From the NCBI RefSeq assembly GCF_001557535.2, contig NZ_CP014306.1, positions 3,333,022-3,397,021 of the forward strand: a DNA stretch of 64,000 bases. Direction: 5' to 3'. The translations under genes and the position numbers were made by a program. Source of the DNA: Burkholderia sp. PAMC 26561 (GTDB lineage: Bacteria > Pseudomonadota > Gammaproteobacteria > Burkholderiales > Burkholderiaceae). The stretch's first letter is position 1. Each line of letters starts with the position of its first letter. A model generated the notes under the pieces. The model was not told the DNA's origin and did not search any database. It was given only the letters and a program-made list of their open reading frames with translations. Positions 9,450-20,198 of the stretch are shown piece after piece.

Positions 9450-10279
9450 TGCTCGATGTCGGCGGCGCACCCGCCTACGCATACACCGGCGGCCACGCGT
9501 TCGAGGCCGGACGTCCTGTGGCCGTGTTCATTCACGGCGCGCAGCACGATCACAGCGTCTGGGCGCTGCAGACCCGCTACTTTGCTCATCACGGCCTGAG
9601 CGTTCTTGCCGTTGATCTTCCCGGGCATGGCCGCAGCGCCGGGCCGGCGAAGCCGAGCATCGCCGCGCTGGCCGACTGGGTCATCGCGCTGCTGGACGCC
9701 GCGAAGGTAAGCCGCGCCATGCTGATCGGCCACAGCATGGGCTCATTGATTGCCCTCGATACCGCCGCGCGCCATCCATCGCGCGTGACCTGCCTTTCGC
9801 TGCTCGCCACCGCATTTCCGATGACCGTGTCCGACGCCCTCCTCAATGCCGCCCGTGACCGCGAACCTGACGCCATTGACATGGTGAACCAGTGGTCGCA
9901 TTCCTCGATCGCCGCGAAACCTTCGAGCCCGGGCCCGGGCTTCTGGCTGCACGGATCGAACCAGCGCCTGATGGAACGCATGGCCGTTCGCGGCGAGCCG
10001 CAACTCTTTCACACTGATTTCAGCGCCTGCAATGCCTACGCGGATGGCCTTGAACGCGCCGCAGCGTTGCAGTGTCCGGTGCAGATAGTGACGGGCAAGC
10101 GCGACGCGATGACACCGCCCCGCGCGAGCCGCGCACTTGTCGATGCAATGAAACACGCGGGCGTTCCGGTGGACACCGTTGTACTGGACGCAGGCCACGC
10201 GCTCATGAGCGAACAACCTGATGCGACCCTTGCTGCGCTATTCGGTTTTGCGAAGAAAAACAGCATGAACCAAGCTTAA
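9446..10279 (+). CDS. Alpha/beta hydrolase
   Basis: This is a 277-residue alpha/beta-hydrolase fold protein. The nucleophile elbow is GHSMGS (Ser97), the oxyanion-side motif is VFIHGAQHDHSVWA, an acid is likely in VTGKRDAMTPP, and the catalytic His is in LDAGHALMSEQP. There is no signal peptide, so it is cytosolic. Its ATG overlaps the metY stop (ATGA), showing translational coupling and a probable shared pathway. It is too short and differs too much from MetX to be called a homoserine acetyltransferase. The substrate is unknown. Confidence 0.87.
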   Translation: MMLDVGGAPAYAYTGGHAFEAGRPVAVFIHGAQHDHSVWALQTRYFAHHGLSVLAVDLPGHGRSAGPAKPSIAALADWVIALLDAAKVSRAMLIGHSMGSLIALDTAARHPSRVTCLSLLATAFPMTVSDALLNAARDREPDAIDMVNQWSHSSIAAKPSSPGPGFWLHGSNQRLMERMAVRGEPQLFHTDFSACNAYADGLERAAALQCPVQIVTGKRDAMTPPRASRALVDAMKHAGVPVDTVVLDAGHALMSEQPDATLAALFGFAKKNSMNQA

Positions 10280-10430
10280 CGGGCGCATCCGAAATGCGCT
10301 ATCAGCCGAATGGGTGGGGTGCTGAAAATTCCCGCGACGGCGCGAGTTCCCGGTTGCGCCATTGCCGTGTTAGCCGGAGAATGAATCTTGCTCGCCTGCT
10401 TTGCAGGCATCGCCCGACACGGAGATTGTC

Positions 10431-10751
10431 ATGGCCCAGACCGCTCATTCGGATCACTTTGCGAGCTTCGCGGAGTTTTATCCGTACTATCTCGAAGAGC
10501 ACCGCAACGTGGTGTCGCGGCGGCTTCATTTCATTGGTTCGTTGGGGGTGATTGGTTGCCTGGCCATGGCCATCGCAACGGATGACTGGCTCTGGCTTCC
10601 GGCCGCGGTCATTTGCGGCTACGGCTTTGCCTGGGTTGGCCATTTCTTCTTCGAGAAAAACCGCCCCGCCACGTTTCGCCATCCGCTTTATAGCCTGATG
10701 GGCGACTGGGTGATGTTCAAGGACATCTGTATTGGCAGGATTTCGCTTTAG
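10431..10751 (+). CDS. DUF962 / Mpo1-like membrane protein
   Basis: This 106-residue protein matches the DUF962 (yeast YGL010w/Mpo1-like) pattern: an N-terminal FAEFYPYYLEEHRNVVSRRL, a first HFIGS segment, two or three hydrophobic helices, and the WVGHFFFEKNRPATFRHPLY signature. In yeast Mpo1 is an iron-dependent dioxygenase of 2-hydroxy fatty acids; whether the bacterial form does this is not established here. The conserved His residues in HFIG, GHFF and FRHP are compatible with metal binding. The start at 10431 follows GGAG at 10421; the frame is open to 10401 without support. Confidence 0.8.
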   Translation: MAQTAHSDHFASFAEFYPYYLEEHRNVVSRRLHFIGSLGVIGCLAMAIATDDWLWLPAAVICGYGFAWVGHFFFEKNRPATFRHPLYSLMGDWVMFKDICIGRISL

Positions 10752-10758
10752 GCGCCGG

Positions 10759-12785
<2,027 letters not shown>

Positions 12786-12786
<1 letters not shown>

Positions 12787-13193
12787 TGAGCGCCACGCCT
12801 GCCAACGGGGCTTCCGCGCGCATCGCGTTTTTCAGCCTGATCGCGCTGATTGCGTTGTCGCTCGCGTGGGAGCTGTGGCTTGCGCCTTTGCGTCCCGGCG
12901 GCTCGGCGCTCGCACTCAAGGCGATCCCGCTCGCGTTCGCGCTTCGAGGCACATTCAGGCGCAACCTGTACACGCTGCAGTGGGCGTCGATGCTCGTCCT
13001 GCTCTACTTCGCCGAAGGCATTGTCCGCGGCATGACAGACGGCGGGTTGTCGGCGCGCCTCGGCTGGATTGAAGCCGTGCTTGCGCTCGTGTACTTCGTC
13101 TGCGCGCTTGCTTTTGTCGCGCCGTTCAAGCGCGCTGCCCGCGCGGCGAAGCGCCAGGGAACCGGAGCTGCCGCCGACCAGAATGGTTTGTAG
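12786..13193 (+). CDS. DUF2069 integral membrane protein
   Basis: This 135-residue protein has four hydrophobic helices and the DUF2069 signature LRGTFRRNLYTLQWASMLVL with LLYFAEGIVRGMTD. The family is widespread in beta- and gammaproteobacteria and commonly sits next to wrbA, as here (stop/start overlap TGATG). No function is established. The C-terminal tail after the last helix is short and basic. Confidence 0.85.
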
Positions 13194-13315
13194 CATGGAT
13201 CCGCCGGTGTAACGGAGCCCTATGCCACTCGGCCAGGTTTCGCCAGGGCCACGTTCGGGCAATACTGCGTCAACGCCTGCCGCGCAAGCCAACGCTATTG
13301 AATCAACTGACACTC

Positions 13316-14764
13316 ATGACCACAACCAACGACCGTTCAAAGTACTTCGTGGAAGCCTGCATCGAGGCGATCGGCGCCGCGAATGTCCTCACCGATTCGC
13401 ACGACACCGCGCCGTATCTCACCGACTGGCGCAAGCGCTACCGCGGTGAAACATGTGCCGTGCTTCTTCCGGGCGACACAGAACAAGTGGCAAGGGTCGT
13501 GCGGCTTGCGCGCGAACATCGTCTTCCGATCGTGCCGCAAGGGGGCAATACAGGCCATTCCGGTGGAGCGACGCCCGACGCCAGCGGCACGCAGGTCGTC
13601 ATCAGCTTGCGCAGGATGAACCGTATTCGCAGCATCGACTCGATCAACAACACCATTACCGTGGAGGCCGGTGTAATCCTCGCCGACATTCAGGCGCGCG
13701 CCGAACAGGAACAGCGTCTTTTTGCGCTCAGCCTGGCGGCCGAAGGCAGTTGCACGATCGGCGGAAATCTTTCAACGAACGCAGGCGGCACCGCCGTGCT
13801 GCGCTATGGAAACACACGCGAGTTATGCCTCGGACTGGAAGTGGTCACGCCACAAGGCGACGTCTGGAACGGCTTGCGCGGGCTGCGCAAGGACAACACC
13901 GGTTACGACTTGCGCGATCTTTATATTGGCGCGGAAGGGACGCTCGGCATCGTTACGGCTGCGGTGATGAAATTGCATCCGGCGCCCGTCGCTCGCGTGA
14001 CGGCGCTGGCGGCCCTCGAGTCGCCTCATGCCGCACTCGATTTCCTCGCCACTGCACAGCGTTATGCGGGTCCGTTATTGACCGGCTTCGAATTGATGTC
14101 GGACTTCGCGCTGCATCTGGTGACCACGCATTTTCCGCAAATGCGTTATCCGTTCTCCGAAAAACACGGTCAGACCGTGCTGCTCGAACTATCGGATAAC
14201 GAAAGCGAAGCACACGGCCGCGCTCTGTTCGAACGGCTGATGGAACACGCGATGGAGCAAGGCCTGGTTCAAGACGCGGTGGTCGCGGAAAATCTGTCTC
14301 AGACCAGGGCTTTCTGGAATTTGCGCGAGCACATTCCGCTCGCGCAGGCCCAGGAAGGACTCAATATCAAGCACGACATCTCGGTGCCGATCTCAAGCAT
14401 CGGAGATTTCATCGCGCAAACCGATGCCCTGATTGCCCGATCCATTCCGGGCGTTCGCATGGTGACCTTCGGGCATCTCGGCGACGGCAATCTCCATTAC
14501 AACGTGCAGGCGCCGGCAGGCGTCGACCCGAAAGTCTTCCTCGCCGAACATCAGGTGAGTGTGAATGCGCTCGTTTATGAACAAGTGAATGCCTATCACG
14601 GCAGCATCAGCGCCGAACACGGTCTGGGTCAATTGAAGGTAGCCGAGGCGATGCACTATAAGTCCCCGGTAGAAATACGCTTGATGCGTGCAATCAAGAC
14701 CGCACTCGACCCCGAGAATTTGATGAATCCGGCCAAGGTGTTGCCGGACGTGCGCGCATCGTGA
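13316..14764 (+). CDS. FAD-linked oxidase, GlcD / D-2-hydroxyacid dehydrogenase type
   Basis: This enzyme of about 482 residues belongs to the vanillyl-alcohol oxidase/GlcD superfamily. The FAD-binding PCMH domain contains VPQGGNTGHSGGATPDASG and GGNLSTNAGGTAVLRYGNTR. The C-terminal domain has the metal/substrate His region FGHLGDGNLHYNVQAP and ends with SAEHGLGQLK. Family members oxidise D-lactate, D-2-hydroxyglutarate or glycolate; the substrate here is not resolvable. The start is ambiguous between 13298 and 13316, with no clear ribosome binding site for either. The metallophosphoesterase gene follows after 22 bp. Confidence 0.88.
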   Translation: MTTTNDRSKYFVEACIEAIGAANVLTDSHDTAPYLTDWRKRYRGETCAVLLPGDTEQVARVVRLAREHRLPIVPQGGNTGHSGGATPDASGTQVVISLRRMNRIRSIDSINNTITVEAGVILADIQARAEQEQRLFALSLAAEGSCTIGGNLSTNAGGTAVLRYGNTRELCLGLEVVTPQGDVWNGLRGLRKDNTGYDLRDLYIGAEGTLGIVTAAVMKLHPAPVARVTALAALESPHAALDFLATAQRYAGPLLTGFELMSDFALHLVTTHFPQMRYPFSEKHGQTVLLELSDNESEAHGRALFERLMEHAMEQGLVQDAVVAENLSQTRAFWNLREHIPLAQAQEGLNIKHDISVPISSIGDFIAQTDALIARSIPGVRMVTFGHLGDGNLHYNVQAPAGVDPKVFLAEHQVSVNALVYEQVNAYHGSISAEHGLGQLKVAEAMHYKSPVEIRLMRAIKTALDPENLMNPAKVLPDVRAS

Positions 14765-14786
14765 AGAGACCAAGGAGAATATCGCC

Positions 14787-15590
14787 GTGAAGATTCGCGT
14801 TCTGTCTGACCTGCACCTCGAACATGACGAACCGCTCGCCATTCCCTATGCCGAGTCTGATCTCGTCGTGCTTGCCGGCGATATTCACAATCACGCGGAA
14901 GGCCTGCGCTGGGCCGCCGAAAACTTCGGTCCCGACGTACCCGTGATTTATGTCCCGGGCAATCACGAGTATTACGACGGCGAGTTCGGTGCGCTCGAAA
15001 CGGCGATGGAGGGTGCTTCGAACAGCTTGCCGAATGTGCATTTCCTGAACAACAGCGCGCTGATCGACCGGTACGGAAAGTGGCGCGTGCTCGGCACCAC
15101 GCTGTGGACCGACTTCGCGTTGTATGGGTCGAGCGATGAGGCGTTGCGTATCTCGATGCAGGAAGCCGAGCGTGTGATGGTCGACTTCAGGGGCGTGATC
15201 CAGGTGGCGTGGCCTGAACCCGAGGACGAACCGCGCTCCTTTACCGCCAGTGATTCTCTGGCGCTGCACCAGCAAGCGCGTGCATGGCTGCAAGAGGAGC
15301 TCGCCAAGCCTTTCGATGGCAAGACGATCGTTGTCACGCATCACGCGCCGCTCAGGGACAGTCTTGCGGAGAAATATGCGACGGACCGGGTATCGGCGTC
15401 ATTTATCAGCGACTTGCCATCGCTCGTGCGCGAGCCCGTTGCACTGTGGGTGCATGGCCACACGCATACGGCGTTCGACTACTTCGTGGAAGGAACAAGG
15501 GTTGTCTGCAATCCGCGTGGCTACCGGGACCGGCGCACGGGCTTGCCAGAGAATCCGTCATTTGAGTGGGACAAGGTAATCGAGATTTGA
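14787..15590 (+). CDS. Calcineurin-like metallophosphoesterase
   Basis: This 267-residue protein has all the metallophosphoesterase blocks in order: LSDLHLEHDE (DxH), VVLAGDIHNH (GDxxH), VPGNHEYYDG (GNHE), VTHHAPLRDSL and WVHGHTHTAFDY (GHxH). A two-metal phosphodiesterase or phosphatase is therefore expected in the cytosol; the natural substrate is unknown. The start codon is GTG at 14787 with AAGGAGAA 10 nt upstream. It is probably co-transcribed with the upstream FAD oxidase. Confidence 0.92.
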   Translation: MKIRVLSDLHLEHDEPLAIPYAESDLVVLAGDIHNHAEGLRWAAENFGPDVPVIYVPGNHEYYDGEFGALETAMEGASNSLPNVHFLNNSALIDRYGKWRVLGTTLWTDFALYGSSDEALRISMQEAERVMVDFRGVIQVAWPEPEDEPRSFTASDSLALHQQARAWLQEELAKPFDGKTIVVTHHAPLRDSLAEKYATDRVSASFISDLPSLVREPVALWVHGHTHTAFDYFVEGTRVVCNPRGYRDRRTGLPENPSFEWDKVIEI

Positions 15591-15595
15591 TCGAC

Positions 15596-15613
15596 GGACG
15601 CCGAGTGGCGTCC
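15596..15613. terminator. Possible weak terminator hairpin
   Basis: GGACGCC / GGCGTCC with a 4-nt loop lies 5 bp after the metallophosphoesterase stop. There is no T-tract, so termination is uncertain. Confidence 0.3.
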
Positions 15614-15790
15614 TGGAAGGTCGTTTGCCTGAAACCGTGAGCGCGAAAACAACGGTAACGAATACCGGCTCCCACGTAACCCGGAGCGCAGATATCCCGG
15701 CTCGCTGCGAACCCGGCGTTTCTTGATAAAGAACGTCGCATTATCGCGCTGTTGCTAACACCCAAAGACCGAAGACTCGGCCTTCCGAAG

Positions 15791-15952
15791 TTACCGGTCG
15801 CGCGACTGGCGGTTCTTGCGTTCGTCGATACGAATCGGGATGAGGCGCGCGCGCTTTGCGTTTTCGCGGGCGGTACGCAGCAGTTCACGAGTTGCGGGCA
15901 CGGCGATCAAACCAAGCAGTGCGTAGATAGCGAACATCAGCGGCGTATTCAT
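15791..15952 (-). CDS. Small membrane protein, 53 residues
   Basis: An open frame of 54 codons begins at an ATG (15950-15952) with GAGGAAGGTT directly upstream. It starts MNTPLMFAIYALLGLIAVPA, one clear hydrophobic segment (about residues 4-21). A strongly basic and charged tail follows, rich in Arg and Lys (TRELLRTARENAKRARLIPI). The ribosome binding site, hydrophobic head and positive-inside tail argue for a real short single-pass membrane protein. I do not recognise a family. It is in a gap between the metallophosphoesterase and LysR genes. Confidence 0.5.
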   Translation of the reverse strand: MNTPLMFAIYALLGLIAVPATRELLRTARENAKRARLIPIRIDERKNRQSRDR

Positions 15953-16022
15953 AACCTTCCTCGGACTAAGTCGAAAATCGGTAAAAGTGAATCCATGAAG
16001 CCAGAAGCAGCTTATCCAGCCC

Positions 16023-16094
16023 CTAAGCTACCAACATGAGGCTGAAATAGAAGTAAGCAAGTGTTGCGCCGCGGTAAAGCCAAAAGATCCGCAT
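16023..16094 (-). CDS. Possible 23-residue hydrophobic peptide
   Basis: A 24-codon frame starts at the ATG 16092-16094, with GGGAGTT about 8 nt upstream. The peptide starts MRIFWLYRGATLAYFYFSLM and ends LVA, essentially one membrane helix with basic residues near the N-terminus. It lies 30 bp after the stop of the LysR gene on the same strand and 70 bp before the start of the 53-residue frame. It could equally be chance; nothing but composition and the ribosome binding site supports it. Confidence 0.28.
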   Translation of the reverse strand: MRIFWLYRGATLAYFYFSLMLVA

Positions 16095-16124
16095 TCGCCA
16101 ACTCCCATTCTCCTGCTCATAAGC

Positions 16125-17063
16125 TTACGCCGCCACAAATTCTTGCAGCAATTTTTCATCAGCGGCGAGTGCGCCAGGCAACTCACTGCGCAAGAAATCC
16201 ACCCAGGTGCGGATTTTTGCGTCCAGATACTGCCGCGACGGATAAAGCGCGAATACATTGAACAATTGCATGGTGTGTTCCGGCAGCACCCGCACGATTG
16301 TTCCGGCTCGCAACGCAGGCAACGCGGACGATGTGGGCAGCACACCAACGCCCATGCCTTCGCTGATGGCCACCGCCATGGCTTCTGCCACATTCACCGT
16401 GAATGGTGTCGGGCCGAGATTGACGCTTTCCGGTCCGTTCGGGCCGTCGAAAGTCCATCGAGTTGGCGGAAAGGCCGGCGTCACGAGTTGCAGACACGTG
16501 TGCTCGTTCAGATCCGCAACTGAATGCGGCACGCCATGCGCTTCTATATACGCGGGCGAAGCGCACGCAATCGTGAAAACGCTGCCGAGACGTTGCGAGA
16601 CCAGACCCGAATCGGGCAATTCGCTGCCAAGCACTATCGATACATCGAAACCTTCATCTAGCAGGTCCGGAATGCGCGAGGCGAGCGTCAAGTCTATCTG
16701 CACCGATGGATGCAGCCTTTGATAACGCGAAATCATCGGCACGATGTAATGCTGGCCAATACCCGCCATGGCATGCATTTTCAGCTTGCCGGAAGGCCTG
16801 GCGTGGGCGTCTCCCGCTTCGGCCTCTGCCTGATCCACATAGGCGAGGATCTGCTCGCAGCGCTGCAGATAGCGCTCGCCCGCCTCGGTTAGGGCTATAC
16901 GGCGCGTCGTGCGATTGAGCAAACGGGTACGCAGATGCGCTTCAAGATCGGATACTGCGCGCGAAGCGTAGGCCGTCGTTGTATTCAACTGATGTGCTGC
17001 CGCAGTGAAACTGCCCGCTTCCACGACTCGCGAAAACACCCGCATGTTCTGGAGGGTATCCAT
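16125..17063 (-). CDS. LysR family transcriptional regulator (AaeR-like position)
   Basis: This is a 312-residue LysR protein. The winged helix-turn-helix is at about residues 1-60 (MDTLQNMRVFSRVVEAGSFT, then RTRLLNRTTRRIALTEAG). A type 2 periplasmic-binding-protein-like effector domain follows. It is divergent from the damaged efflux genes at 17263-17827. LysR genes normally sit divergent to their target, so it probably once controlled that aromatic-acid or fusaric-acid type efflux operon (inference). The reading frame is intact although its presumed target is not. It may still act at other promoters. Confidence 0.9.
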   Translation of the reverse strand: MDTLQNMRVFSRVVEAGSFTAAAHQLNTTTAYASRAVSDLEAHLRTRLLNRTTRRIALTEAGERYLQRCEQILAYVDQAEAEAGDAHARPSGKLKMHAMAGIGQHYIVPMISRYQRLHPSVQIDLTLASRIPDLLDEGFDVSIVLGSELPDSGLVSQRLGSVFTIACASPAYIEAHGVPHSVADLNEHTCLQLVTPAFPPTRWTFDGPNGPESVNLGPTPFTVNVAEAMAVAISEGMGVGVLPTSSALPALRAGTIVRVLPEHTMQLFNVFALYPSRQYLDAKIRTWVDFLRSELPGALAADEKLLQEFVAA

Positions 17064-17148
17064 TTAGCCCTGAATCTCTTTCAAGTTATGCGCCATTGTT
17101 GCGCTTTCGGCAAAATCGATTAGATCGGATCGCGTATGGATGCTTTAC

Positions 17149-17218
17149 ATTTTTGCCGGTTTTTTCATAATCAGGGCAAAAATACAATTCGGCACACGCG
17201 TCTCAATCAGATTTGAGA
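17149..17218. promoter_or_regulatory. Inverted repeats between LysR gene and efflux remnant
   Basis: ATTTTTGCC (17149-17157) and GGCAAAAAT (17175-17183) form a 9-bp inverted repeat with a 17-bp spacer. TCTCAA (17201-17206) and TTGAGA (17213-17218) form a second, shorter dyad. Both lie between the divergent starts, where a LysR protein would bind. They look like the surviving control region of the lost operon. Confidence 0.4.
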
Positions 17219-17262
17219 AATAATTTTGCTAGACCGGATGCTGAAAAACAGCCGTCGTTCCG

Positions 17263-17827
17263 ATGGTTCTTACATTTATTTTAACAATTGCAGGCTGCGC
17301 GAGCACTAAAAACGTCGGTCCCGAGGATTCCCTGAAGGCCCCGTCATCGCTCGATGCGGGCGCGACCCTGCGCGCGGCAAACGCCGACGCAGGTTGACCC
17401 GCCTCCGCATGGTGGCGCTCGTACAACGATCCCCAGCTCGATGCGTGGATTGAACGTGCGCAGGCCGGCAACCATCGCTCGCGTTGGCTGCGGCGCGCGT
17501 GCGCGAGGCGCGTTCGCTGGCGGGTGTCGCGGCGTCGGCGCTCGTACCGCAGGTGGATGGATCGCTTTCGATCAACCGCAAGCACTGGCCCGAAAACGCC
17601 TACTACGGCCCGGGCAGGTTCAATACTTCGAGGAAACGAAGTTGCCGCACGTGCGTGTCGGGGACAAAGCCGAAAGCCGCGAGCTGCTCGCCGATGTGAA
17701 CCCGACCTTCAACTGGGTCCGGCTCGCGCAACGCGTGCCCGTGCGCATCCGCAACGACAAAGTGCCGGACAGCTTGATCCTCGCCGCCGGGACGACGTGT
17801 ACGGTAACCGTCACGCCTTCGAGTTGA
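17263..17827 (+). pseudogene. Deletion-fused remnant: NodT-type outer membrane lipoprotein head joined to AaeA-type membrane fusion protein tail
   Basis: The frame begins with a lipoprotein-like signal (ATG 17263, lipobox LTIAGC) and matches the N-terminus of RND outer membrane factor lipoproteins (NVGPED, then WWRSYNDPQLDAWIERAQAG). Three lesions are visible. A TGA stands where WPASAWW would need a Trp codon (about 17397). A single base appears to be missing near 17470, after which the family sequence AAARVREARSLAGVAASALV continues in another frame. Near 17612 the text then jumps to a C-terminus like AaeA/HlyD pumps (YFEETKLPHVRVGDKAE, then NPTFNWVRLAQRVPVRI). The rest of the outer membrane factor, the inner membrane pump and most of the fusion protein are missing, consistent with one internal deletion. 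Confidence 0.75.
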
Positions 17828-17833
17828 GTGCGT

Positions 17834-18838
17834 TCAGCTCAGCGCCTTGAACGTGTCTTCAGTTGTATCGATGACCATCAATCCCGCTCGCAATCCCGGC
17901 TTCACCGTCGGGTTCGGGAACACGATCCGTTCTTCATTGCGCGTGACTTCGTAACGGTAATCGCCATCTTCCGCGAGCAACGTGCCGCGTTCGAAAGGCG
18001 TGAAGTTCGCGACGTCGCCGGCAACGTGCAGTTCGAGCGCCTCGCTTTGCTTGGTGATCTGGCCGATTACGGTGAAGACCTTCAATGTATCGCCCGACTT
18101 CGGCACCGGCGGCTGCGCGGCGATCAGGCGGCGCAAGGCTGCATCGGATGCCGCGAAGCGCGTCAAATCGTTGTGCCCGAACGGACGCACCTTGCCGAGT
18201 TCGAGCGTGCAGGCAAGCGCCCCCGATTGTTCCGCCGTGAAATGCGTGAACGTGTTCGACTTCTCTTTGTGTAAAAGCACCGCCGACAAACCCGCGTCCT
18301 GCAACCAGTCGAACATCGCTCGCGACAACGGCGCGCCCGTGTACGGCAGCAAAGCGAATTGCTCGAACACAGAAGGACGGATGGCCGTATGCATGTCGAT
18401 GTGCCACTTCGCTTGGGTGGAATCGGCCTCAGCAAAGAACGCACGCGTCACACCTTCCAGCTCGACCGCACGCGGCGATTCATGACTGGTTGCGAGCGTC
18501 AGATGCCGGCCGTTGAACAGGCGGTTCAGATCGTCATCGCGGTAACGGCACGATTCGCGCATCGCGTCGATATTGCCGAAGATCACCAGCAAGCGGCTCT
18601 TCAACGGTGCTTTCCCGCTGGCAATGTCCGCCACGAGCATGGAAAGAATCTCGATGGGCGCGGTTTCGTCGCCGTGGATTCCCGCCGATGCCACCACGCT
18701 TGCCTTGACTTCATGATCCGGCTCGAAGCGCACGATGCCATCGCCAAGCCACGTCCACTTCACGCTGTTGGGCAATGTGCCCTCCGTCAGCGCAGGCTTT
18801 TTTCCATCGATGACAAAGTCGAGAAAGTTCGCGAACAT
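17834..18838 (-). CDS. astE: Succinylglutamate desuccinylase
   Basis: This 334-residue zinc hydrolase catalyses the last step of the arginine succinyltransferase pathway, splitting N-succinylglutamate into glutamate and succinate. The zinc/active-site motif [11 protein letters not shown] is present, as are [11 protein letters not shown] and the conserved ELGKVRPFG. The start at 18836-18838 ([15 protein letters not shown]) is chosen as the family-like N-terminus; the frame is open further upstream over the astB tail. It follows astB by 7 bp. Its stop is only 6 bp from the end of the converging efflux remnant, with no terminator between. Confidence 0.93.
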   Translation of the reverse strand: MFANFLDFVIDGKKPALTEGTLPNSVKWTWLGDGIVRFEPDHEVKASVVASAGIHGDETAPIEILSMLVADIASGKAPLKSRLLVIFGNIDAMRESCRYRDDDLNRLFNGRHLTLATSHESPRAVELEGVTRAFFAEADSTQAKWHIDMHTAIRPSVFEQFALLPYTGAPLSRAMFDWLQDAGLSAVLLHKEKSNTFTHFTAEQSGALACTLELGKVRPFGHNDLTRFAASDAALRRLIAAQPPVPKSGDTLKVFTVIGQITKQSEALELHVAGDVANFTPFERGTLLAEDGDYRYEVTRNEERIVFPNPTVKPGLRAGLMVIDTTEDTFKALS

Positions 18839-18845
18839 GGTGGTC

Positions 18846-20189
18846 TCAGCGCTGGAAATCATAGAGTGTACCCAGCTTAAGGATGCCGGTGAGCGCATCG
18901 AGGGCGGCACGCGACTCATCGAGCAGTTTGGGATCGGCAAGATCGGCTGGCGCAACACGATCACGATAATGCGTGTCGATCCATGCATCGAGCTGCGCGA
19001 AAAGTGAATCGTTCATCCAGACGCCGGGGTTCACCGCGGCGCGTTCCGCGTCGTTCAGTACGACGCGCAAACGCAAGCAGGCCGGACCGCCGCCGTTCTT
19101 CATGCTTTCGCGCAGATCGAAAACGAGCACGTCATCGATTGACGTATGCCGCTCGCCCAACGCATCGAGGTACTTGGCCACGCGCGCGTTCTCGCGGCAT
19201 TCCTGCGGCACGACAAGCACCTGGCGGCCATCGGGACGCGTGAGCAACTGACTATTGAACAGATACGACGATACGGCATCGGCCACGCTGACTTCGTCTT
19301 CCGGCACTTCGATTGCGGTGAAGGCGCTGCCGTGTGCATCGAGCTTGACGCGGAGCTGGTCGTAGACTTTCGTCTGTTCGAGAAACGCACGTTGATGGCA
19401 GAACAGCGTGTTGCGGTTGCCCACCGCAATCACGTCGTTGTGGAACACGCCGGCATCGATCACGTCGGGAAGCTGTTGCGCGAAGACCGTGGAGTCGTCG
19501 GAGAGGCCATGCAGCCGTGCAACCGCGCGGCTGGCCTCGAGCGTTTGACGTGCGGGAAAGCGCTTCGGCTCGGCCGCGCCCTGACCGTATTCGCTGCGGC
19601 CATAGACAAAAAACTCGACGCCCTTCTCGCCATATTCGCTGCAAAATCGCGTGTGATTTGCCGCGCCTTCGTCGCCCAAAGCGGGCGTGCCGGGCAGCGC
19701 GTGATGAATCTTGAAGCGTTGTTCGTCGGCGAAAATCGATGCAAGCGAACGCCGCGTCTCTTCATGCTCGATCGCGCGATGCAGCTTCGTGCTGAGATTG
19801 GCAGGCGTGAAATGGACGCGGCCGTCGTTCGTATCCGCCGATGGGCTGACGGTCGCGGCGTTCGCCGTCCACATCGCGGACGCCGAACTCGCCGCCGCGA
19901 GCAATTCGGGCGCTTCGCGCGAAGCACGTTCGATGACTTCGGCATCCGTGCCCGTGAAACCCACGCTGCGCAGCAACTTGAGCGAGGGCCGATCGAGCGG
20001 CGGCAACACACCTTGATGAAAACCAAGGTCCGCAAGCCGCTTCATCTTGCGCAAGCCCTGCTTTGCCGCAGCCTTCGGATTCGCCGCCGACTTCTCGTTG
20101 TTGCGCGACGCGACATTGCCGAACGACAACCCCGCGTAGTTGTGCGTCGGGCCGACCAGCCCGTCGAAATTCGCTTCGAATGCTTGCAT
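18846..20189 (-). CDS. astB: N-succinylarginine dihydrolase
   Basis: This 447-residue cytosolic enzyme of the amidinotransferase-like fold converts N2-succinylarginine to N2-succinylornithine, ammonia and CO2. The family start [20 protein letters not shown] is clear. Later blocks such as [13 protein letters not shown] (catalytic His region) and [14 protein letters not shown] (containing the catalytic Cys) are intact. Length agrees with E. coli AstB. It lies between astD (9-bp gap) and astE (7-bp gap), in the same order as the Pseudomonas aru operon. Confidence 0.96.
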   Translation of the reverse strand: MQAFEANFDGLVGPTHNYAGLSFGNVASRNNEKSAANPKAAAKQGLRKMKRLADLGFHQGVLPPLDRPSLKLLRSVGFTGTDAEVIERASREAPELLAAASSASAMWTANAATVSPSADTNDGRVHFTPANLSTKLHRAIEHEETRRSLASIFADEQRFKIHHALPGTPALGDEGAANHTRFCSEYGEKGVEFFVYGRSEYGQGAAEPKRFPARQTLEASRAVARLHGLSDDSTVFAQQLPDVIDAGVFHNDVIAVGNRNTLFCHQRAFLEQTKVYDQLRVKLDAHGSAFTAIEVPEDEVSVADAVSSYLFNSQLLTRPDGRQVLVVPQECRENARVAKYLDALGERHTSIDDVLVFDLRESMKNGGGPACLRLRVVLNDAERAAVNPGVWMNDSLFAQLDAWIDTHYRDRVAPADLADPKLLDESRAALDALTGILKLGTLYDFQR

Positions 20190-20198
20190 CGTGGATCC

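Noticed and set aside
15752..16039. A 95-codon plus-strand frame in the gap before the LysR gene
   Set aside because: Lacks a ribosome binding site and looks disordered. The minus-strand 53-residue frame has a better start and a sensible membrane segment.
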